Assembly: GCF_016864575.1 (NCBI RefSeq)
Contig: NZ_CP044126.1
Location: forward strand, 310,001-374,000
Source of the DNA: Rhizobium sp. BG4
GTDB taxonomy: Bacteria; Pseudomonadota; Alphaproteobacteria; Rhizobiales; Rhizobiaceae
Length of the DNA: 64,000 nucleotides
Direction of reading: 5' to 3'
Below, piece by piece: positions 9,562 to 19,400 of the stretch (position 1 is its first letter; every line of letters begins with the position of its first letter). The notes under the pieces are model-generated. The model did no database searches and was not told the origin of the DNA. It worked only from the letters and a program-made list of their open reading frames with translations. The position numbers were made by a program, and so were the translations under genes.

Positions 9562-9721
9562 CCCTTCTCCCCAGCGGGAGAAGATGCCCGTCAGGGCAGA
9601 TGAGGGGGATGCCGAGCAACGCGAGGCGTGCCTTGAGCGAATTGCGAAAGGCCAGAAGTGACGGTGCGGGTAGCCCCCTCATCCGACCCTTCGGGCCACC
9701 TTCTCCCCGAGGGGAGAAGGG
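9562..9721. repeat. RIME-like palindromic intergenic element
   Basis: The rhaD-rhaI spacer holds two roughly 50-bp imperfect inverted copies. Left: TCCCTTCTCCCC, GGGAGAAG, GATGAGGGGG. Right: CCCCCTCATC, CCTTCTCCCC-GA-GGGGAGAAGG (9699-9720). Each half can also fold locally. The sequence matches the pattern of rhizobial intergenic mosaic elements (RIME1), which are abundant in Rhizobiaceae. It would be transcribed between rhaD and rhaI. Confidence 0.75.
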
Positions 9722-9745
9722 AGGAATCGAGATCGGGAGGAAATC

Positions 9746-11038
9746 ATGACTGAACAGAAGATCGCGCGGGATGTAATCGCGCAGCAGAACGACAAGCGCG
9801 CGACCGCGCTCAAAGAAGACTACGACGCGCTCGGCGCCACGCTTTCGCGCCGCGGCATCGATATCGAAAACGTCACCCGCAAGGTGTCCGAATTCTTCGT
9901 CGCCGTTCCCTCCTGGGGCGTCGGCACGGGCGGCACGCGCTTTGCACGCTTCCCCGGAACCGGTGAGCCGCGCGGCATCTTCGACAAGCTCGACGATTGC
10001 TCAGTCATCAACGAGCTGACGCGGGCGACGCCGAATGTCTCGCTGCATATTCCGTGGGACAAGGCCGATGCCAAGGAGCTGCGCGCCAAGGGCGATGCGC
10101 TCGGCCTCGGTTTCGATGCCATGAACTCCAACACCTTCTCGGACGCGCCCGGCCAGAAGCATTCCTACAAGTACGGCTCGCTCAGCCACACCGACGCGGC
10201 AACCCGTGCTCAGGCCGTCGAGCACAATCTCGAATGCATCGAGATTGGCAAGTCGATCGGATCCAAGGCGCTGACCGTCTGGATCGGCGACGGCTCGAAC
10301 TTCCCGGGCCAGAGCAACTTCACCAAGGCTTTCGAGCGCTATCTCGCTTCGATGGGCGACATCTACAAGGCGCTGCCCGACGACTGGAAGCTGTTCTCCG
10401 AGCACAAGATGTACGAGCCGGCCTTCTACTCGACCATAGTGCAGGATTGGGGCACCAACTACCTGATTGCCCAGACGCTCGGCCCCAAGGCGCAGTGCCT
10501 CGTCGACCTCGGCCACCACGCGCCGAACACCAATATCGAGATGATCGTCGCCCGGCTGATCCAGTTCGGCAAGCTCGGCGGCTTCCATTTCAACGACTCG
10601 AAATACGGCGACGACGATCTCGATGCCGGTTCGATCGAGCCCTACCGCCTGTTCCTCGTCTTCAACGAGCTCGTCGATGCCGAACAGCGCGGCGTCAACG
10701 ACTTCAATCCGGCCCATATGATCGACCAGTCGCATAACGTCACCGACCCGATCGAGAGCTTGATCAACAGCGCCAACGAAATCCGACGCGCCTATGCGCA
10801 GGCTCTGCTCGTCGACCGCAAGGCGCTCGCCGGTTATCAGGATGAGAACGACGCGCTAATGGCAACCGAAACGCTAAAGCGCGCCTACCGCGCCGATGTC
10901 GAGCCGATCCTCGCCGAAGCCCGCCGCCGCGCCGGCGGCGCCATCGACCCGGTCGCAACCTACCGCGCCAGCGGCTACCGCAAGAAGGTCTCGGCCGAGC
11001 GCCCGGCTTCGGCTGCCGGTGGTGGCGGCATCATCTAA
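9746..11038 (+). CDS. rhaI: L-rhamnose isomerase
   Basis: Enzyme of 430 aa of the Pseudomonas stutzeri-type rhamnose isomerase family (xylose-isomerase-like TIM barrel), longer than typical because of its C-terminal tail. Metal- and substrate-binding segments are visible: FSEHKMYEPAFYST near residue 220, LVDLGHHAPNTNIE near 250, GFHFNDSKYGDDDLDAGS near 280. It interconverts L-rhamnose and L-rhamnulose in the cytoplasm. It is co-directional with rhaD across the RIME element and has its own ribosome binding site (GGGAGGAAATC). Confidence 0.93.
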   Translation: MTEQKIARDVIAQQNDKRATALKEDYDALGATLSRRGIDIENVTRKVSEFFVAVPSWGVGTGGTRFARFPGTGEPRGIFDKLDDCSVINELTRATPNVSLHIPWDKADAKELRAKGDALGLGFDAMNSNTFSDAPGQKHSYKYGSLSHTDAATRAQAVEHNLECIEIGKSIGSKALTVWIGDGSNFPGQSNFTKAFERYLASMGDIYKALPDDWKLFSEHKMYEPAFYSTIVQDWGTNYLIAQTLGPKAQCLVDLGHHAPNTNIEMIVARLIQFGKLGGFHFNDSKYGDDDLDAGSIEPYRLFLVFNELVDAEQRGVNDFNPAHMIDQSHNVTDPIESLINSANEIRRAYAQALLVDRKALAGYQDENDALMATETLKRAYRADVEPILAEARRRAGGAIDPVATYRASGYRKKVSAERPASAAGGGGII

Positions 11039-11060
11039 GAAAGACTGGCCTCCCAAGGCT

Positions 11061-11088
11061 CGGCCGCCGCAGATCGATGCGGCGGCCG
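11061..11088 (+). terminator. Terminator hairpin after rhaI
   Basis: A perfect 11-bp stem, CGGCCGCCGCA/TGCGGCGGCCG, with a 6-base loop starts 22 bp after the rhaI stop. It is followed by GAAGATTTCTAG, which has only a weak T-run. From 11089 to 11250 I see nothing else. Confidence 0.6.
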
Positions 11089-11250
11089 GAAGATTTCTAG
11101 AGAATAAGCTCAACATATCCGTCTAAGCCATTGAATATATTTCAACAAAACTGACAAGCCTAAAGCGAATAATTTTAAACCACTCTATCAGAAACGATCG
11201 TTAAGAAGCTGTTTTTGAAAAGATTTACGCACCACCAATGGCGTACGCAC

Positions 11251-12996
11251 TTACCCGACAGGCTGCGCCTGCGGGCAATCTTCGGGAGCGTCGCGATCTC
11301 CTGCCAGATTGCGCTGGCCGAGGCCGACGGTTGCCGCGGCTTCCAAGGCCTGCCGGCGATAGGCGATCAGTCCGGACAGGTAATGCTCGACATCGTCGAT
11401 GCGCACCCGGAAGGCGTGATGGCGGATGAAGAATGAGCCTGCGATCCGTGCAGGGTTCTTCATGAACATTGCCAGTTCCGGCCAGAAGTGACCGTTCAGC
11501 AGATAGAGGGCCCGGCGTTCGAGGGCCGCGCCGAAACGACTCCGGTCGATATGTCCAAGCAGATGCGCGTGTTCTCGGTCACCCTCCAGCCGGGTCAGCA
11601 CCTGCCGAGACGCCATCATCAGCTCCAGCAGAGTAGGGAAGGTGGTGACCCGGTTGGCGACGAAATCCAAGTGACCGGCGACATTGGCAATCGCGAAGCG
11701 GTAGTAGTCCTCCCGCGGGCAATGGCGGGTGAGTTCGTTGGCGGCATAAGCCAGCCAGTGATCGTGATGCCTCTCATAGCCGGCTGCGATGAAATGCGAG
11801 AAGGACCGCTGGACCGCTGCCAACAACGCCCCGTTTCCGGTGAGATCATAAAGGCGCATCAACGCGAAGGCAGCCTCGCCCTCGTAATAGATCGTCCGGA
11901 ACGCATCCTTGGTGGCGACTGATGGGAAATCGAGAACGTGACGGAATGCGCCGCTCTCCGCGTCCTGCATAAAGGAGATGCCGGCTGCGAGCCGCGACAT
12001 CAGCCCGTGATCAGCATCGCCGCCTTCCACCTCAGCCAGCTTGGCGAGCGCAAGGATCGCCAGCGCATTGCCACCAAGCTTGATCTCGGAATTCGCCTCG
12101 ACCAGAAACGCGGCAGGGCGCCCATCCGGCAAATCCGTGCGGACGATGAAATCGTCTCTCATGCGGGTCAGAGAACGCTCGATCGCGTCGCGCAACGACT
12201 GGCTGCGCGTGACTTCGTAGGCCTCGATCATCGCGTAGGTCGCGCTGGCGTGTCTGAGCGTATTGTAGCTATCGATGCTCCGGTCGAAGCATGGATGCAG
12301 GCCGTAGACGAAACACCCGTCCGCACCGACCTGATCGGCGAGAAAATCGGATCCGGCCGCAATCAGCGAATTGAGCAACGGTATGCTCAGCGCATCGATG
12401 ATCCGCCGGCCGGCATTGCGGCCCGTCGGATAGAGATCGTGCAAGGTATCGCCATCGAAGAACGCGCCCTTGCTGGTGAAGAGATGCACTCGCGTATCGT
12501 CCCCAAAGGCTGGCAGAGGAGTGATCGGGAAGCGGCTTTGAAAATAGGCGCGGAAGTTGCCCTCGTTGAATTCGGCCGTCGGGTTATGATTGCCGCCGTA
12601 GAGCATCGCATTGGCGTTCAGCTCCTGCTCAAGGAGGGCATGCTCGAAATTCTCATCGAAGCTGATGCCGAGCCGGAAATAGTTTCGCTTGGTGCCCGCG
12701 AGCATGCGGTGAAGCTCAGCGAAAGTCGTCGCCTCGACGGCCATCGGCCAATCGATGCGGAGCCAGAAGTTCTCACCCGTTTGCTGCTCCGCAAGCTCGC
12801 GTATCGCCGCGACCCCGGCCTGCCAAACGGCGTTGTACGTTGCGCCGCGCACCATCCGGACCGCCGCGCGCTCCTTGCCGGAGGAGAAGGAGATGAACAG
12901 CACGAAGGCAGGGTAGGGGTGTTGAAGCTCCTGGCAGCCTCGCCGCACCTGCTCGCGCAGCGCCGCGAGATCGGCGTCGGAGATGAACCCCATCAT
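11251..12996 (-). CDS. Unidentified, possibly alpha/alpha-toroid (glycosidase-like) enzyme of the secretion operon
   Basis: Protein of 581 aa, not confidently recognised. Residues about 1-190 look like a mixed alpha/beta domain (FVLFISFSSGKERAAVRMVRG). Residues about 200-540 show helix pairs and motifs such as DGCFVYGLHPCFDRSIDSYN, LRHASATYAM and YYEGEAAFALMRLYDLTG, typical of alpha/alpha-barrel enzymes (six-hairpin glycosidases, epimerases, cyclases). There is no signal peptide, so it is probably cytoplasmic. It begins 3 bp after the HlyD-type gene stop and is the last gene of the adhesin export operon, so it may modify the adhesin or a surface glycan (inference). Confidence 0.6.
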   Translation of the reverse strand: MMGFISDADLAALREQVRRGCQELQHPYPAFVLFISFSSGKERAAVRMVRGATYNAVWQAGVAAIRELAEQQTGENFWLRIDWPMAVEATTFAELHRMLAGTKRNYFRLGISFDENFEHALLEQELNANAMLYGGNHNPTAEFNEGNFRAYFQSRFPITPLPAFGDDTRVHLFTSKGAFFDGDTLHDLYPTGRNAGRRIIDALSIPLLNSLIAAGSDFLADQVGADGCFVYGLHPCFDRSIDSYNTLRHASATYAMIEAYEVTRSQSLRDAIERSLTRMRDDFIVRTDLPDGRPAAFLVEANSEIKLGGNALAILALAKLAEVEGGDADHGLMSRLAAGISFMQDAESGAFRHVLDFPSVATKDAFRTIYYEGEAAFALMRLYDLTGNGALLAAVQRSFSHFIAAGYERHHDHWLAYAANELTRHCPREDYYRFAIANVAGHLDFVANRVTTFPTLLELMMASRQVLTRLEGDREHAHLLGHIDRSRFGAALERRALYLLNGHFWPELAMFMKNPARIAGSFFIRHHAFRVRIDDVEHYLSGLIAYRRQALEAAATVGLGQRNLAGDRDAPEDCPQAQPVG

Positions 12997-12999
12997 GCC

Positions 13000-14196
13000 T
13001 CAGCGCTCTCTCATCGCTTCACGCGCCTTGTTGAAGGGCTTGATCAGATAGTCGAGCACGCTCTTCTCGCCTGTATGGATGTCGACGGTTGCGATCATGC
13101 CCGGCGAAATCGGGAATTGCTTGCCGGCCGCGTTGCTCAGCGCATCCTTCTCGGTCTTCACGAAGACGCGGTAATAGTAGATTTCGGGATCCACCTCGTC
13201 CTGGATCGTATCCGGCGAGATCGTCACGACCTTGCCCTCCAGGCCGCCATAGATCGCGTAGTCATAGGCGGTGATTTTCACCGTCGCCCGCTGATCCGGG
13301 TGCACGAAGGCGATATCGCGCGGTGACATGCGCGCTTCGATCATCAACTGATCGCCGAGCGGTATGATATCCATCAGCTTGCCGTTCGGCGGCACGACGC
13401 CGCCGATTGTCGAGACCTCGATATTCTTGACGATGCCGCGCACCGGCGAGCGCAGCGTCAGGCGCGCTAGGCTGTCGGAACGGCCCTTGATCACCGAGCG
13501 CAGCGAGGCGACGTCGGCATTGGCCTTTGAAAGCTGCTCGCGGGCCTCGACGACATATTGCGTCGTCGCCTCGACCTTCTTGAGCTCGAGTTCAGCCTGC
13601 TCGCGTTTCAGCCGGATGATCTCGACGCTGCTTGCCGCTCCCATCTCGCTCAGGCCTTCGTTAACGCTGAGCTCCTGGCGGCTGAGCGCCAGGGACTCGT
13701 CCAGCCATTTCAGCGTCTGTTTCAGGTTTCCAAGCCGCGCATCGTAGAGCTTGGTTTCGGTGGCGATCAGATCGGGATCGCTTTTCAGCTCGTCGGGAAA
13801 GACAAGCGGGGTCTGATTGACCTCTGCCGTCAGCCGCGCCGAGCTTGCCAGCGCTGCACGATATTTGGCCGTCGATTCACCGACATCGGATTCGGTCAGC
13901 GTCGGGTCGAGCTGCGCCAGCAGCTGCCCGGCCTCGACGATCTGGTTCTCCTGAACCTTCAGCGTCGAGACGATACCGCCCTCCAGCGACTGGATGACCT
14001 GCTCGCGGCGGATCGGGACAACCTTGCCGTCGCCGGTCGAGACCTCGTCGAGAACAGCGAAACTCGCCCAGCCGATCGCCACGATGAGGAGCAGCAGGAA
14101 GAGCTTGACGACGCGCGTTGCCTTGGAGAGGCGGACGGCATCTTCGCCGCCGAAATGCCAGCTATCGTCGATGGCGCGGGAAAAAGAGGTGCTCAT
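13000..14196 (-). CDS. Type I secretion membrane fusion protein (HlyD family)
   Basis: Protein of 398 aa with a short cytoplasmic tail, one membrane helix (KLFLLLLIVAIGWASFAVL, about residues 29-47) and a lipoyl/barrel-sandwich half (QSLEGGIVSTLKVQENQIVE). A long coiled-coil follows (about 110-270), then the C-terminal beta domain. It bridges the ABC exporter to the outer-membrane TolC protein. The frame stays open upstream into the ABC gene, but the ATG at 14196 overlaps the exporter stop (ATGA) and gives the normal HlyD/LapC length. Confidence 0.9.
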   Translation of the reverse strand: MSTSFSRAIDDSWHFGGEDAVRLSKATRVVKLFLLLLIVAIGWASFAVLDEVSTGDGKVVPIRREQVIQSLEGGIVSTLKVQENQIVEAGQLLAQLDPTLTESDVGESTAKYRAALASSARLTAEVNQTPLVFPDELKSDPDLIATETKLYDARLGNLKQTLKWLDESLALSRQELSVNEGLSEMGAASSVEIIRLKREQAELELKKVEATTQYVVEAREQLSKANADVASLRSVIKGRSDSLARLTLRSPVRGIVKNIEVSTIGGVVPPNGKLMDIIPLGDQLMIEARMSPRDIAFVHPDQRATVKITAYDYAIYGGLEGKVVTISPDTIQDEVDPEIYYYRVFVKTEKDALSNAAGKQFPISPGMIATVDIHTGEKSVLDYLIKPFNKAREAMRER

Positions 14197-16466
14197 GGGC
14201 TGCTCCGCTCCTGAACAGGACGTTGCTCGAAGGCTCGCTCGAGGCGCTCGCGCTGGGCGATCGCCGTCTCCGGTGTCTGCGGCGCCGGTTCGCCTCTGAG
14301 AGCCCGCAACGCCTGCTCCTTCGGCGCGTCGAGCACGATCCGGCCCTGATCGAGCGCCACAACACGCTCGATCAGATCGAGAACCCGCATCCGGTGCGTG
14401 GCGATCACCACCGTCTTGCCGCGGCACCAGACGGAAAACCGCCGGATGAAAAGCCGCTCGGTCGCTTCGTCCATCGAGGCCGTCGGCTCGTCGAGCAGCA
14501 CGACGGATGGATTACGGATCAGCAGCCGCGACAGGAGCAACGCCTGCTGCTGGCCGCCGGAAAGACCTCGCCCGCCTTCATCGATCAGGTGATCAAGGCC
14601 CTTCGGCATGATGCGGATGAAGTCGTCGGCGCCGGTCATCTGGAGGGCGTCAAGCAGCGCTTGTTGAGAGGCGCTCTGCGCACCGAGCAGGATGTTTTCG
14701 CGTATGGTGCCGTGAAACAGCCGCGAGTTCTGCGTCAGCAAACCGACTTCGCGGCGGAGATCGTTGGGATCGATCTGCTCCATGGCGAGATTGTCGATCA
14801 GCACCTCGCCGGAGGCAGGTTCGATCTGCCCTGACAAGGCCTGAAGCAGGGTCGATTTTCCCGCGCCATTCTTGCCGAGCAGGGCAATCGTCTCGCCGGC
14901 ATCGATCTTCAGTTCCGCCACCGAAAGCGCCGGTTTGCCGACGGGCTGGCCGTAATAATAGAGCGTATTGCTGAGCTGGTACTGCCCGAGCAACGAGCCG
15001 ACCGAGAGCCGCGTTTCCGCCGGCGGATGATCAACCGGCATCTTCATGATCGTATTGAGGCTGTGCAGACCGAGCTTGGCATGCTGAAACCGGCTCAAGA
15101 CCTGCGTCAGCTGCGCCATCGGCGCCATCATCCGCGAACCGAGGATCGAGCAGGCGACCAGCGAGCCAGTGCTCATGTCGCCCTTCATGACGATCGGCGC
15201 GCCGCAGAAGACGATGACCGCAAAGACGCTGGTCTGGATGCTGTGGCCCCAGCCGGTGAGGATGCTGGTGATGTAGCGCAGCCGGACTTGGGCATCAGCG
15301 CTTGCCGTATTGAACGTATTCCACTTTTCCTGAAACACGCTTTCGGCCTGCAGCGCCTTGATATCCTCGATGCCCTGAACCGCCTCGACCAGCATCGCAT
15401 TGCGCAGCGACGCCTCGCGCATCGCCTGGCCGGCGCATGCCCGCAGGCGGCGCTGGGCGAGCAATCCGGGAGCGATCATCAGCAGCAGCGCCACCGCGGG
15501 GATGACCGCAAGCCATCCGCCGATCAGCGCCATCAACGCCAGGAAGAGGAAGAAGAAGGGGAGATCGGCGATCGCCGCGACGGTCGTCGAGGTGAAGAGA
15601 TCACGGACCTGCTCGAGATCGCGCAGCTGCGCGATGAAGGTTCCGGTCGCCTTCGGCCGGTTCTGGTTGCGCACCCGTAGCGCATGACCGAAGACCACGT
15701 CCGAAATCTTGATATCGGCGCGTTTTCCGAGCACGTCGATGATCAGCGTCCTGATCTTCCGCATGATGAAATCGAAGACCACGGCGAGCATGACGCCGAT
15801 GAACAGCACGACCAGCGTGCTCATCGAATTGGCGGGCACGACGCGGTCATAGACCTGCATCGAGAAGATCACGCCGGTCACCGACAACGCGTTGGCGATC
15901 AGCGAGGCAAGCAGCACATAGCCGTAGGGGCGAAGATCATTGAGCGCCAGCTTGCGGAACCAGCCATGCGTATCGGGCGCGATATAGGCATCCACCCGTT
16001 CGTCGGTCCGTGTGCGGGCGTCTCGCGCGATCAGCAGATGGGCAATGCCATCCTGCAGATAGGATGTCTCGATCCATGTCCACTGGCCGTTATCCTCGGC
16101 AAAGGTGATCTTGGCCTCACCATCCCTGATCTCCGTGATCAGGCCAACCGCGCCGTCCTTCAATTCCAAAAGCAGCGGCAGGCGCCGGCCGGTGATGCCG
16201 CTGACCACCGGTTCAACCGGCTTCACATCCAGGCCGAAGCGGCGAGCGAGCTTCTCGATGCGGCGCAACGGCGACGCCGTCTCCTGCATGATCGGCAGGT
16301 AGCTGTTGGCAGACCGGGAATGCGTGATGCCGTAGTGCTGCGCGAGCCTGCCGACGATCTCGATCCAGCGCAGGCCACGCGGATCATCTGCTGTGTTCGA
16401 TGCGACTGCGGCCGTGGCCCCGCTTCGCTGTTCGAATGCTGCGGGAGTGTCGTCTGCAAGAGCCAT
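14193..16466 (-). CDS. Type I secretion ABC exporter (LapB/HlyB-like)
   Basis: Exporter of 757 aa: an N-terminal peptidase C39-like domain (about residues 40-160), six membrane helices (about 185-470) and an ATPase with Walker A GKNGAGKST, signature LSGGQQQ, Walker B VVLLDEPTA and switch His in IATHRM. I see no catalytic Cys in the C39-like domain, as in the non-cleaving CLD exporters that handle large adhesins. AGGAG seven bases upstream favours the ATG at 16466 over an upstream GTG at 16487. It is 17 bp after the adhesin gene. Confidence 0.9.
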   Translation of the reverse strand: MALADDTPAAFEQRSGATAAVASNTADDPRGLRWIEIVGRLAQHYGITHSRSANSYLPIMQETASPLRRIEKLARRFGLDVKPVEPVVSGITGRRLPLLLELKDGAVGLITEIRDGEAKITFAEDNGQWTWIETSYLQDGIAHLLIARDARTRTDERVDAYIAPDTHGWFRKLALNDLRPYGYVLLASLIANALSVTGVIFSMQVYDRVVPANSMSTLVVLFIGVMLAVVFDFIMRKIRTLIIDVLGKRADIKISDVVFGHALRVRNQNRPKATGTFIAQLRDLEQVRDLFTSTTVAAIADLPFFFLFLALMALIGGWLAVIPAVALLLMIAPGLLAQRRLRACAGQAMREASLRNAMLVEAVQGIEDIKALQAESVFQEKWNTFNTASADAQVRLRYITSILTGWGHSIQTSVFAVIVFCGAPIVMKGDMSTGSLVACSILGSRMMAPMAQLTQVLSRFQHAKLGLHSLNTIMKMPVDHPPAETRLSVGSLLGQYQLSNTLYYYGQPVGKPALSVAELKIDAGETIALLGKNGAGKSTLLQALSGQIEPASGEVLIDNLAMEQIDPNDLRREVGLLTQNSRLFHGTIRENILLGAQSASQQALLDALQMTGADDFIRIMPKGLDHLIDEGGRGLSGGQQQALLLSRLLIRNPSVVLLDEPTASMDEATERLFIRRFSVWCRGKTVVIATHRMRVLDLIERVVALDQGRIVLDAPKEQALRALRGEPAPQTPETAIAQRERLERAFEQRPVQERSSP

Positions 16467-16483
16467 CGGCAATCTCCTAACCG

Positions 16484-19400
16484 TCACACGACAGGAAGCT
16501 TATGCGTGGTCAGATCGTCATCCGGCTTGATCGGCTCGAACGGATCGATCGTCACAGTCGCAGCAGTCTCGACGGGAGCCGCGACCTCGTGCGTCTCCAC
16601 AGCTACCGGGGCCGCCGATCCCGTGTCCGTTGCCGGGGCATCGTGCGAGATGGCCGAAAGACCACTGAGATCGATCTCCTGGCCACCTTGATCCGGCACC
16701 AGCCCCGCCGTCTCGTCGCCGGTGGCATGGCTGGCTGAATCGCCGGTATCATGGGTGGAGCTATCAGTGCGTTCGGCCGTCGCATGCGTCGTCGCGCTGC
16801 TTGCGTCCACCGCATCGGTCTCGGCAAAAGCAAGGGTCGAGATGCTGGATGCCGCAGCCGTGGCGGACGAGGCGTCATGGATATCGACATCGATGCTCAG
16901 ATCGGCGGTCAGCGCATTGCCGGTATCGGGGTCGAAGACCGTCACCGCGAAATGATCCGTACCGCCCGCCGCGACGCCGGTATCCGGCGTGTAGGTGTAG
17001 CTGCCGTCGGCATGGATCAGCAGTGTGCCGAAATCGCCGGTGACGCTGACGCTGCCATTGACCATCGCGTGCGCATGGCCGTCGAAATTGACCGAGCCGA
17101 CCTGGAGGTCATCGACGCTGCCGGTCGCGGAGCTGGCGATGAAATTGCCGGTCGCCTTTTCTCCGACGCTGACATTGACCTGTTCCGTCAGATCCGTTGC
17201 CACCACGGATATGTCGCGTGTCAGGGCAACACCAATATTGACCCCGGCGTCGGGAACCAGCGTTGCGCGGTAGGTGCCGGCCGGTATGTCGTCGAGGCTG
17301 ATCACGGCATGGGTGCTGCCCAGACCGAGCAGATCGAGATCGAGGATGCCGTTATGCACCTGATTGCCGAGATCGCCCGGACGCACCCAGGCGCCATTCT
17401 GGAAGCGCTCGATGATGACTGTGTAGCTGCTCAGCAGGCCGATCTGCAGCGCGCCCGATATCCCGAGATCGAGGGCGACATGGTTGTTTGCCCCACCGAG
17501 ATTGAAGTTTACGACCGGCTGGTTTGCCGAGCCGAGGTTGACGCTTGCAAGATTTCCAATGTTGAGCCCGAGTAGATCGAACTGCGTATCGGATGCAGTG
17601 GAGGGCCTCGCTTCGGGGATATCCGTCACGGTGCGATCGAGCGTCGCCGTGGCGCTGGCATCGGTGAGCTGGAAGTCGAGCCCTGGCGCGAGAATGCTGC
17701 CGGGAAGCGAGATGTTGCCGGCGGTATCCCTGAGCTCGATCTCCAGAGCGCCGCCATCGACCTGCGCCGGCGACAGGCCGATACTAAAGGTGCCGTCGGC
17801 GTGAACCACGCCGGTACCGACGACATTGCCATCGGTATCAACGACGGTGACCGTGGTTCCAGCCTCGCCCGTGCCCGTCAGCTCGGTGCCCGATGCATTG
17901 ACGGCAAGGCCTGTCGGCGCATCCGGTGGCAGCAGGTCCGGTGTCAGGATCGATCCGGGATCGGAGATATTGTGTGCGGCATCTTCGAGCACCACCGTCA
18001 GCGCGCCGCCATTGGCTTGTGCCGGGGACAGAGTGACGCTGAAGGCACCGCCTGCGGCCACGATCGCCGTGCCGACGGCGATGCCAAGGGCGTTATAGAC
18101 CGTCGCCGTCGCACCTGCTTCGCCCTGGCCGGTGAGCAGGGTGCCGGTAGCGTTGACCGTAAGCCCGGTGGGCGCGGCCGGATCGACGAGATCGGGGTAG
18201 CCGCGGTGCCGGGATCGGAGATGTTTCCAGCGATATCCTTCTGCACCACCTGCAGGTCACCGCCATCGATCTGCGCCGGGGAGAGGCCGATCGTGAAGGC
18301 GCCACTGGCGCCGACAACGCCGGTGCCAACGACAGTGCCGGCGGCATTGGTCACGGTAACCGTTGCACCGACTTCGCCTTCGCCGGTCAGCGACGTCCCG
18401 GTCCCGTTGACGCCGAGCTCGGTCGGCGCGTCCGGGGCAGTGGTATCGGTGGTGGCTGTGCTTGCCGGATCGGAGTCGTTTCCGGCCGCATCCGAAAGCA
18501 CGACGGAAAGGTTGCCGCCATCGGCCTGCGCGGGCGAGAGCGCCACATTGAAGACGCCGTTGGCGCCGACCGTGCCGGTGCCGACTTCGATACCGGCAGC
18601 ATTGGTGACGGTGACGAGCGCGCCGGGCTCGCCTCTGCCCATCAGCGTTGCCCCGCCATCGTCGACGGAGAGATTGGTCGCCGCATCGGGCGGCGTCAGG
18701 TCGGGCGTCTCGGCAAAGCCCGGCTGCGATGTTCCGCCGGCTCCGGTCAGCACCACCTTGAGGTCGCTGCCATCGACCTGTGCCGGATCAAGCGGGATAT
18801 TGAAGGTGCCATTGCCGCCGACCGTGCCCGTGGCGATGACCGTGCCGTCGGCACGCGAAACCGTGACCGTGCTGCCGGCGAGGCCGTCGCCAGTCAAGGC
18901 AGTTCCCTCGGCATTGACGATCAGATTGTCCGGTGCGGGCGGGGCATCAGGATCGGGCGCGAGCACCGTAGCCGCCGTGGAATCATTCCCTGCGGCATCC
19001 TCCTGCGTGACACTGAGTGTCTGCCCGTCGAGCTGTGCCTGCGAGAGCGCAACGCTGAAGGCGCCGTTGGCACCGACGAGGGCAGTGCCCAGCACGGTGC
19101 CGGAACCATTGGTCACTGTGACCGTGGCACCAACTTCGCCGACACCGGTGAGCTGCAGCCCACTGGCGCTGACCAGCAAACTGGTCGGCGGCTCCGGCGG
19201 CTGAATATCCGTCAAGGGCAAGGCCGTCGCCTGCGAGGCATTGCCCGCTGCGTCGGCCTGCACGATCTGCAGGGTGCCGCCCGCGGTTTGCGCCGGGCTG
19301 AGATTGATCGAGAAGCTGCCATCAGGCGCAACGAGCCCGGTGCCAACGGTAACCCCGTCGGCATCCTTGACGGTGATGGTCGCGCCGGCCTCGCCGTCGC

